Assembly (NCBI GenBank): GCA_036939755.1
Contig: JALLAZ010000889.1
Coordinates: forward strand, 1-16,509
From: Stephanodiscus triporus
Lineage: Eukaryota; Bacillariophyta; Thalassiosirophyceae; Thalassiosirales; Thalassiosiraceae
DNA length: 16,509 nt
Direction of reading: 5' to 3'
The position numbers were made by a program, and so were the translations under genes. How positions within the stretch are numbered: the first letter of the stretch is position 1; every line of letters starts with the position of its first letter. The notes below the pieces were generated by a model, which saw nothing but the letters and a program-made list of their open reading frames with translations, searched no databases and was not told the origin of the DNA. Below, piece by piece: positions 6,848-15,500 of this stretch.

Positions 6848-7768
6848 ATGTCATCGGGGTCACAGTCTCCAACGCCTGCGGAATTATCATCTTTTTCCAC
6901 CTCGTCGACTCCGAAGAGTGAACGCGATTTGGTTGATTCGGACGGAACACTCTCATGCGAGGAAGAACGTTTGTGGTTGGAGCTTTCCAGGAAGAGGAAG
7001 CGCACATTAGAAATGTCTAAAGGACAGCGACAGCAGGCATTTTCGTCCAATTTGTGTCACGAGGCGGGAAAGCAAATTAGCGACGAAGAGAAACTCGAAC
7101 AGATGACGTCGGCGTGCAAAACCATCCTCAAATGTATCGGAGAGGACCCTGACCGCGAGGGATTACTCAAAACTCCCGAGCGATGGGCCAAGGCGCTCCT
7201 GTTCATGACTTCGGGCTATTCCCTCACCGCAGAGAAAGTCCTCAACAACGCAGTTTTCACGGAAGACAGTCATAAGGAAATCGTGGTCGTCAAGGACATC
7301 AATATCCACTCGATGTGCGAGCATCACATGCTGCCATTCACTGGGCGGATTCATGTGGGATACATTCCAAACGGAAAAAGTAAGACCAGCTCTGGCCCGG
7401 CACTAAAATTGATTGATTCGATACACTGTATCTAACTTTCAGATCGATCATTTTCCTTTGTCGTACTCCCCAAACTGCTCGAACAAAAAGTCATTGGATT
7501 GTCGAAAATTGCTCGTATTGCAGAAGTGTACGCGAGAAGGTTGCAAGTGCAGGAGCGTCTCACTCGTCAGATTGTAGATGCCATGGTAGAGGCCCTGCAG
7601 CCATTGGGTGTGGGGGTGGTGATTGAATCTAGCCATTTTTGTATGGTGATGCGGGGAGTTCAACAAGTAGGGGCAAAGACTGTGACGAGCTGTGTAAGGG
7701 GTTGCTTTGAATCGAATCAGAAAACAAGAGCTGAGTTTTTCAACATCATCAACGGGAGGCGGGAGTAG
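6848..7768 (+). CDS. folE: GTP cyclohydrolase I
   Basis: Catalyses GTP + H2O to 7,8-dihydroneopterin triphosphate + formate, the entry to folate and biopterin synthesis, as a toroidal homodecamer. Exons 6848-7379 and 7491-7768 give 269 residues. The first ATG (AAAAATGTC) fits; the first ~90 residues are Ser/Thr-rich with a KRKR patch and show no plastid presequence, so a cytosolic location is likely. The conserved body begins at about residue 100: [16 protein letters not shown], then [35 protein letters not shown] and [12 protein letters not shown]. Zinc ligands Cys157, His160 and Cys228 and active-site His159 and His226 are all present. The intron is phase 1 (donor GTAAGA at 7380). Ending it at 7490 gives the family-length join PNGK-IIGLSK. 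A stronger-looking acceptor at 7442 would add 16 residues. Known homologues have no insertion at this point. Confidence 0.95.
7380..7490 (+). other. GTP cyclohydrolase I intron with two possible acceptors
   Basis: Donor GTAAGA at 7380. The acceptor at 7442 (CTAACTTTCAG, with a branch-point-like CTAAC) would give a 62-bp intron; the acceptor at 7490 (CAAAAAG) a 111-bp intron. The interval 7443-7490 is 48 nt and open, so both products stay in frame. The longer intron matches the family alignment; the shorter has the better splice signal. Confidence 0.7.
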
Positions 7769-8127
7769 GGGGAAGTAGAAAAGCTCAAGAAAACAGCTAC
7801 CACTCCGGATTGGGGAATATCTAAGTCATGACTAACGCAGCTTCGACCAAATATTATCAATTACTTAATAGCCCGTAATAATTCGCCAGGTGAAAAGGAC
7901 TAACTCAAACTAGATGACTTTGTACATAGCACCAATTTTTGTGAAAGATTATTCATGTCCGCCACATGTATTCGTATAGCAGACCCACTCCGTTTGCACT
8001 AGAGTACATGGCAATAGAGTTCAAGCGAGAAAAAATGCAAAATTACTTGTGTAGTTTTTCCCCACGATGGCGTGAACACAATATCATCCTTCAAAAAATG
8101 TCATACGATACCCCCGTCTCAGCAGCA
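7769..8127. other. Spacer between convergent GTP cyclohydrolase I and UBC12 genes
   Basis: These 359 bp hold the two 3' ends. I see no AATAAA, no structured RNA and no credible coding frame; short open frames on the plus strand have no recognisable features. Confidence 0.5.
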
Positions 8128-9129
8128 TCAAACCAGCTTCTCAAAATGCACCCCGTCCATAACACCTCCCCTTAATGTCCGCTGCACCAGCCTCTCGAAA
8201 TTCTTTGTATCCTTCCTAAACAGCTCCGCCGCCTCGTGATTCAACGGATCGTCCGGATTTGGTTCGTAAAACAGAAAAATCAGTCCGTAAATGACGGCGT
8301 TGATGTCCAACACCGGCTTCCAATCCTCGCGCAAAATGTTCAGACACACCTTCCCCTCGAGGTTGATGTTGGGGTGGTAAATCTTGGTATCGCAGTGGAC
8401 CTTTGGAGGGGTGTGCGGGTAGTGATCGGGTATGTCGAATTTGAATTTGTAGGTCGCGTTCTTCCAAAAGCCCGAGTCCGGCGTTATCGAAACCTCGAAG
8501 ACGGTGAGATCGTTGGGGTTTGGAAATTCGATGTTGGCGACTCTCCCCCCATCGAGCTCGGCGATGTCTGCGGAAATGACGACGAATGGTTATAATAATT
8601 TCGTCCAACGAATTACTCCCAATGACAACATTTGGCTTCACCCCTGATTCCCTCACGCTGTAAGTAACGAAATCAATGTCACTGAAAGTGTCTAATCATG
8701 TGGCATCGAATACGATTTTTCTTGTCTTCGCCCCCCACTATGTAGAACGGAGTCAATGGGCGGCCGAACAGGTCCGCGAGAAGTCGCCCACTCATCGCAC
8801 GCACGCACCCGCCTTCCCCCGCGAGACAAAATTTCGATAGCCGTTCACATCTCCAACTCACCTTTCTGGATTCGAATCTCTCCCGGACTTCGCTTCTTCT
8901 GGCCATTCCCTCCGACGCCGGCGCCGTCCGCCTTCTTCTTCTTCCCGCCGATGCCCAATAGCGACACCTTGTTGGAGGACGACTCGGCCGCCGCTCCTCC
9001 CGATGCCGATGACGGCGCGGTACCGGGGGTTTGGACTGGCTCTTCTCCACTGGAGGCGGAGACGGCGGCGGCTTCTGCCTCGGCCTTGGCCTTGGCCTCG
9101 GCTTCCCTCTTCTTCTTTAGGGCTAGCAT
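8128..9129 (-). CDS. UBC12: NEDD8-conjugating enzyme E2 (UBC12-like)
   Basis: Accepts NEDD8/RUB1 from its E1 (APPBP1-UBA3 type) as a thioester and passes it to cullins, which activates cullin-RING ubiquitin ligases in nucleus and cytosol. Exon 1 is 9129-8862 and exon 2 is 8567-8128, giving 235 residues. The intron (8861-8568, donor GTGAGT, acceptor CCGCAG) is phase 1 and rebuilds the UBC12 join IRIQK-DIAEL. Family marks: YPHTPPKVHCDTKIYHPNINLEGKVCLNILREDWKP, with the E2 HPN motif at 154-156 and catalytic Cys164. EPNPDDPLNHEAAELF and VQRTLRGG near the end separate UBC12 from ordinary ubiquitin E2s. The N-terminus, MLALKKKREAEAKA, resembles the family's E1-docking tail but is followed by about 60 residues of Ala/Ser/Gly/Lys-rich sequence. 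It is divergent from RPT6 at 205 bp. Confidence 0.93.
8568..8861 (-). other. UBC12 intron
   Basis: A 294-bp phase-1 intron, the longest one identified here. On the minus strand the donor is AAAG|GTGAGT and the acceptor CATTTCCGCAG|AC. Both sites are fixed by the protein family alignment, because the codon for Asp90 is split G|AC. Confidence 0.9.
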
Positions 9130-9334
9130 GATCAGCAGATGTGTTATCCGACGCCGATGCAGTATGTATTGTACGTACGATATCTTGTGTTGTTCCGCCG
9201 ATTGTTCGGGGGAAAGGGAGCGGGCCCGTCGCCCCCTGCTTATTAGTACGACGAAAACTGCCGACGGCTAATGAACACAGGGCCAAAAATCTCACGTACT
9301 CTAACATATGAATTACTAACGATCTACGACGACC
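9130..9334. promoter_or_regulatory. Divergent promoter between UBC12 and RPT6
   Basis: 205 bp between the two start codons, so the promoters must be shared or abutting. A palindromic CGTACGTACG-like run lies near 9170-9179 and a G/C-rich block near 9205-9235. No TATA box is obvious. I did not find the yeast proteasome element GGTGGCAAA. Confidence 0.6.
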
Positions 9335-10638
9335 ATGACATCCATCGCTATGCCGAGCGGGTCCGGAATGGACAAATACTACTCCTCAAAAATAGGGGAT
9401 TTGAATTCGGTGAGCATTACTTGTCAAGTTTATTGCGTGAGCGAAAAATCCCCCCCCAACTCCTCTCACGGAGCTTCCCGTTTTTTTCCCGTGGGTGGAT
9501 GCAAACAAAACAGACGATATCCGAACGAACATCCGACCTACAGCGCCTGAAAGCCCGTCGCAACGAACTCAATGCCAAGGTGCGCATGCTCCGCGAGGAA
9601 CTCTATCATCTCCAGGAGCCCGGCTCGTATGTCGGCGAGGTGATCAAACAGATGGGACAGAAGAAGGTCCTCGTCAAAATCAATCCCGAGGGGAAGTACG
9701 TCGTTGACATCGACAAGGACATCGACATCAACGACCTGAAGCCCAACACCCGCGTCGCGCTCAGGAACGATTCGTACACGCTGCATAAGATACTCCCCAC
9801 CAAGGTCGATCCGCTGGTATCCCTGATGAAGGTGGAGGCGGTACCGGACTCGACGTACGACATGATCGGGGGGCTGGAGAAGCAGGTCATGGAAATCAAG
9901 GAGGTTATCGAGCTTCCAATCAAACATCCCGAGCTATTCGAAAGCCTGGGCGTCGCACAGCCGAAGGGGGTGCTCCTGTACGGTCCCCCGGGGACGGGAA
10001 AGACCCTACTGGCGCGCGCCGTGGCCCACCACACAGACTGCACGTTCATACGCGTGAGCGGCGCCGAGCTGGTACAGAAATACATCGGGGAGGGGTCGCG
10101 GATGGTTCGCGAATTGTTCGTCATGGCGCGAGAGGCTGCGCCCAGCATCATCTTCATGGACGAGATCGACAGCATCGGCCAGAGCAGGGGGGGGGGGGGG
10201 TCCGGCGGGGGAGATTCCGAGGTTCAGCGCACAATGTTGGAATTGCTAAATCAGCTCGACGGCTTCGAGCCGTCCCAGAACATCAAGGTGATCATGGCCA
10301 CGAATCGCATCGACATCCTGGACGCCGCGCTGCTCCGACCCGGGCGCATCGATCGCAAGATAGAATTTCCACATCCTAATTCCGAGAATCGCGTGGCCAT
10401 CTTGAAGATTCACTCCAGCAAGATGAATCTGTTGAGGAATATCGATCTGTTCACGATCGCAGAGAAGATGATGAACGCAAGTGGTGCCGAGTGCAAGGCG
10501 GTGTGCACGGAGGCTGGCATGTTCGCATTGAGAGAGAGGAGGGTGCATGTGACTCAGGAGGACTTCGAAATGGCGGTCAGTAAAGTGATGAAGAAGGATG
10601 GTGAATCCAACATGAGTTTGCAACGGCTGTGGAAGTAA
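9335..10638 (+). CDS. RPT6: 26S proteasome regulatory ATPase subunit RPT6
   Basis: One of six AAA+ ATPases in the base of the 19S particle; it unfolds ubiquitinated substrates and opens the 20S gate. Exons 9335-9409 and 9514-10638 give 399 residues, close to the human and yeast proteins (about 405). The short first exon, [20 protein letters not shown] and on, restores the conserved KYYSSKI start. The join into [20 protein letters not shown] preserves the exact spacing of the N-terminal coiled coil. An OB-like region follows ([25 protein letters not shown]). Walker A is GPPGTGKT (182-189, Lys188). Then come pore loop KYIGEG, Walker B FMDEID, sensor ATNRIDILD, arginine-finger region [13 protein letters not shown], and [13 protein letters not shown] near the C-terminus. 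The protein ends LWK, as RPT6 does, without the HbYX motif of other RPTs. A 14-G run encodes Arg-Gly4 in the 10187-10200 region. Confidence 0.95.
9410..9513 (+). other. RPT6 intron
   Basis: A 104-bp phase-0 intron, donor GTGAGC and acceptor AAAACAG. The frame is also open through it from 9271, but that reading gives an N-terminus unlike RPT6. Splicing from the exon starting at 9335 gives a 29-residue segment matching the family in length. Confidence 0.9.
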
Positions 10639-11328
10639 CGATTAGAGCACTTCACTAGATTCTATCAATAACGTAATTCGAATGTATGATGAATCCTATT
10701 AGATTTAACTTCTCTCTGCGATACCCTGCCACCATTTTTTCTTCCATGTGAAAGTGCTCAATTGTCAAGAAAGTTGGCACACCAATAAAGAGAACTGTTG
10801 TCTCCTTCTCGTGGCAAGAATGGCGATGCTTTTCATTCATTTCCACCGATGGCAGCCATAGTTGGGGTGTTCATTCTTGTCGTTGGCCTTCTGGCCTAGG
10901 GCTCTCCATGTTGACGCCATTTTGGAGGCGAGAAGGATATATGAGAGCCGCCAACTGATGATGGTGATGACAGTGATGTTAATGAAGATGATGCGGACTT
11001 TTCCCTTGACTGCTGCAAGCCAATGAGGAGAATGATGTCCCTTCTCAGTCCGCAACGAAGATGTGCCTTAAAGAGAAGTTCTCCTCTACTACAAGGGCTG
11101 ATTTTCGTGCAGACTGCGGATACGCCTTTGAGTCTCTGTGTGAAATCATTGTGAGATGCAAGTACAGGTCTTATTACTTGTCGTTATCAAGCACAAAGGA
11201 TAATGCCATTATTTCCTGTATGATACTAAATCATGCGGGAATGAACAAGAGTAGTAGTGCAGATAACAAAGACGCTACATTATGTTCAAGCTCCATGTTC
11301 TCTCACACTGACAGCATCAATTGTTTCT

Positions 11329-11362
11329 AATGGCCATCAATATGTTTGCATATGTGGCCATT
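11329..11362. repeat. Imperfect hairpin
   Basis: AATGGCC and GGCCATT pair over 7 bp at the base, and ATATG with CATAT further up. The bulges are small. It stands alone in the gene-free stretch. It could be chance or part of a small transposon relic. Confidence 0.45.
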
Positions 11363-11896
11363 TGTCAATGTCAAGTTCATGTGAGCTGAATATCATTTAA
11401 GATGCATCATCAATCATCAGGCTTAACACTTCTGCACAATGTCCCAGTGCTGCTATCATTCAGTTGTCTGAATTCTCGGCTGATATATTTTTAATCTTAA
11501 GCCTGGTGTTATCGAGACAGAGGCTGAAGTCGCTCTGGTATTACCACAGGTTCAGACAACAAAGGTGATGATGACGACGATGACGATCTCTGCAGCCATC
11601 AGAACTAAACACAGACTCTTTGCGACTGTCAGTTATTGCCTAATGTGCAGGAAAGAAACGTACGGGGGATGGAGTGGTGGCATCAATTGTTACAACATCA
11701 GTAGTATTGACTACTACCATGCCTGATAAGAAGTTATTACACGAGTTACACTATTTGAAGTCTGAATAATTAAGCATTCTTGTGGCTAAGGGTTGCTCAT
11801 TGAGATAGCAACACAGCTTAGCTCTGTTTCTGTACAAAAGCTAATATAGAAGGTACAGGTAGTGGTGGAGGGGTTAACTCGATTACAACACCGCGC

Positions 11897-11940
11897 GATG
11901 ATGATGATGATGGTGGTGGTGATGGTGGTGGTGATGGTGA
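11897..11940 (+). repeat. GAT/GGT microsatellite
   Basis: A run of GAT and GGT triplets, five GAT followed by mixed GGT/GAT units. It is non-coding here, and similar short GATGAC runs occur near 11565-11588. Confidence 0.85.
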
Positions 11941-12540
11941 TTATGGTTTCTTCATTCTCGCGTTAGAGCGCGATAGCGAGCATATGCATGCATTTCTCTT
12001 CAAAAGGCACGTAACACGATGGTGAAGAATCATGAGTAGAGTTGGTACCGATGCTAGAATGTGATGATAATCCTGACAAGAAGCAAGAAACTGCTGAACA
12101 GATGTAGCAAACTCGTTTGAAGTGAAGCTAAAGATTTCATTGCAGTTGTCTGGGGGGGATTAAGTTACAAGAAGCAGCAAAATAGAATCATTTTCATGAT
12201 GTCAACTGTATCACGATGAAAAGAGGAGAGAATTCAAACAATTCTCAACACTGGTACTTACAAAAAAATCCCAAACACCTTGCCCATCATCGACACAGGG
12301 TTCAATCAGTATGGTCATCATTATCCCGGCTCGCACAATCTGGAGAGTAGCCAAATTTAGGCTGTCGCAATCACCACAATTCCACGATCTCCATCGGGTT
12401 CACGTTCACGTCCACAGTGCGATATCGCAAGGGAGGGTGGAAGCGTCCTCCTCCTCCTTGTGATTTGTCGTCACCCCTTCTTCACCGCGGCCACGTCACC
12501 AAAGATACATTGGGGATTTCCTCACTTCCACCTCATTCTC

Positions 12541-15500
12541 CTACTCCTCATTGACGTTATCGCCGCCAGAAGGAGAAGAAGCGGCCTCCTTCTCCTCCTC
12601 AGACGAAGGAGAAGTGGTATTGATGTTGGCCTGCAATTCCTCAACCGACAGCTCCCCTCCCCCCACACCTTCCGTCAAATTGGCAGATGCGACAACAGTT
12701 AGTCCTAGCTCTTCTCCTAACGTAGCGGAACTATTGTGAGTTAGTTCAGACGCCTCGACTAACAGCTCCCCTCCTCCCACGCCTTCCGTCAAATTGGTAA
12801 ATGTGACATCTGCAGAAGCGGTGCTGTTCGTGAGAATATCGTTTCCCTTACTCAAAACAAGACATGGTGAGTATTCTTTGCATATCTCCTCGTTTCCCTT
12901 ATAACACGATTTCACCAACGACCCATAACTCAACTGCTCTGCAAAGCAACATAATCCATTATTACAAGCCCTGGAGCATTGCTCCCGCGCAGTGGTTATG
13001 TTGGACGATATCATCTCAAAATTTTCGTCACCCGAACAGGCCTCGGCGATTGCAAAGGATGGAGCAGGGAGGACTGCCGGTGGTGGGGTGGGATAAAATA
13101 ATTGAGTTGGAAGTGACAATGATGTTTCGTCATCGACTTCAAACACCATTGACATTGAAGTCTTCGTGTGCGACGTCGAATCTGTCGGCACTGCAGTTGG
13201 AATCAAAGTGATCGTGGGTGAGGTTGAAGCTGTCGGTATTGCAGATGGAATCGTAGTTTCCGTGGGTGATGAAGAAAATGTCAGTAATTGCGTAGGCCAA
13301 TCTGTCCTGTTGATCAAAACGGACGCAGTCGATAACATGGACGGCTCGTTCGTAGTACTCGGAGAGCTCGTCAACGCCAAATCCATTGAATGATTGCAAA
13401 ACTTGTCGTACTCGCTACAAATTTCCTCATTCTTGCCAAACCCACCAGCCCGACAATTGGTGAGAGCATAATCACCGTTTACGGCATTCGTGTACACTCC
13501 ACTCGACGAGAGGGTGAGGCCAACCACGGATGTTGATGCACGACAGCATTGTGCCGACATGCAGTGTTGATGACAAATCTGCGAGGGAGCTTCAACATTA
13601 TTCATACGTCGACGTCGGGGTGGAGGGATAGTCTCGTTGTGACCACGTATTCTTTTTCGATTAAAGCTCGCAGTTGATGGAGTACCAAGGGTATCGTTTC
13701 CTGCACCGTCCTCAACATATTGCCCGGGATCGTTATCTGCAGTGGCATCTGTACTATTATCTGCACCCAATGCAGCACACATTAGCACAAGATTCGTTGG
13801 GGGCGCTCGAATCACGCCCTCTGTCGCACCTGACCACGTGTCATGGACAAGATCACAATAGGGACGATATTTCTGGCATGCATCGATGTGAAATTTGTCA
13901 TCTTCATCCAGGCATGATTTTCGAGTGTCCATATGAGGACTGGGATAGCAGCAAATTGCGGCTGAGCACGCAGTCATGCATGCCTGTAGGCTTGCTGGCA
14001 AGTTCGACGGCGAACATCGGCCTATAATGTCAGCTGGAGGTCCATCCAAATAGTTTGGAGGGGATGGTGTAGGACTTAATGTTTGTAGTTTGGTGAGAAA
14101 GTCGCCACTGCTCGATGCTCCTCCAGCGACCTCGCTTTCCTTGTCGTCTATTACAAATGCATACACACACACCGCCGCCAAAGCTATCCCGGCGACCAAT
14201 ATGAATAATAATATCCCCATGCAAAGATTCCTTTTAGTCAGCTTCGTCGACTTTTGTGATCGATTTGACGTGTCAATCATTTCTGCCGAAATCGATGACG
14301 ATATTAAAGATACATGGCTATGGCGCGTCTCCAAAGCCGGCAGCGATGAACTCTGTTTTTGCTTATTCTTCCCAACTTGGTTGTTGGTGCTGTAGTTGCT
14401 GCTGTTGTTGTTGTTATTGTTGTTGATGATATTATTGTTGCTATTTTTGTTGATGCTGTTGTTGTTGTTGATGATGATATTGTTGGTTTCACATTCGTTA
14501 TCACTCCTGCCTGATGAAGTACCAAACTGGCTTTGTGAGGCGACGATTTCAACGCCCGCAGCAAAGAGCCCATCCGTGTCACCGCTGTTTCCGCTGCTGC
14601 CGCTCATGTTTCGTGGCTTTAAAGCTTCCCTATATGCGGCATTGGCTGCAGAAACGGCGTCGTGAGCCCTGCGATCCATGTTGGATGCGACCGACTGCTT
14701 CGATCCACGTCGACTTTCCGGTCTGCCACCACTATCATCATGATGGGAATAATGACGAACAATGTCTCCCTGTTGGGGTATGGCGATAGAGGGTCCACTG
14801 GTGTTGATGTCGAAGGTATGTCTTCTCCGTACACACTTATGGGAGACATGGAAGTTACCATCGCCCAATTCTCTGCAGATGGCGTCATCATTGCCAACAG
14901 AGATGGCATCGGTTGCAGAAGGCATCGCGATATGTTCGTCAGATTTATTTCTCCTCCGTACAGGAATATACGACATATTATTTCGCGCCTTTCTGCCCAT
15001 TGCCCCCAATTTGTTAGCAGACGGTGATGATGGTGACACAAAGTTGGCATTATCCTGCTTCTCCCTCTTGGCGTTAGGTTGCAATTCTCTACAAATAGCT
15101 TTTTTGCTATTGTTGCCGTTCTTGATGGAATTCTTTTTGGTATCGTTGATAGCTGCAGTACCACAACCACTACCACCAGCAGCCTTGCCCCGATAGATAT
15201 TATCATCAGTCTTAAAGAATGAATTAGTAACAAAATGCATGGATGCTCGCAAGGAAGAATTCTCTGGCAAAGTTTTCAGAAGGTTCCTCTGTGAAATGCC
15301 GTTGTTAGTCCACCGCCGTCGCGGAAAAGGTTGTTGATGTTTATTTTTGATTTCCAGGTTGCTAATGTCAGATGTTGTCCTTCGTCGTCCCACAGAGGGC
15401 GACGGCGAGTGGCACTTCGTTGGCATGAATTTGTCGGCAGACCTGACGTTGTTTCCACCGCTGCCTTGTTTCATGACGACGGATTCCGAGCTGCAGACAC

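Larger units (their letters stand above)
10639..12540. other. 1.9-kb gap without a convincing gene
   Basis: Lies between the convergent 3' ends of RPT6 and the membrane-protein gene. It is noticeably more AT-rich than the flanking genes. A possible RPT6 poly(A) signal AATAAA is at 10784-10789. Short frames, such as 11061-11330 plus, have no motifs or compositional support. I found no tRNA, snRNA or rRNA. Noted structures are a hairpin at 11329-11362 and a simple repeat at 11897-11940. Confidence 0.6.

Noticed and set aside
8216..8656. 146-residue minus-strand frame over UBC12 exon 2
   Set aside because: It is a different frame from the conserved UBC12 sequence and crosses the exon-intron boundary without any family motif.
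9271..9513. RPT6 starting at 9271 and reading through to the conserved body without splicing
   Set aside because: The resulting N-terminus does not resemble RPT6, whereas the spliced form from 9335 restores KYYSSKI and the exact family spacing.
11061..11330. 89-residue plus-strand frame in the large gap
   Set aside because: No domain, targeting signal or compositional support; length is within chance expectation for AT-richer DNA.
12298..12310. GGGTTCAATC resembling a tRNA T-loop (B box)
   Set aside because: No acceptor stem, anticodon arm or A box at suitable spacing.
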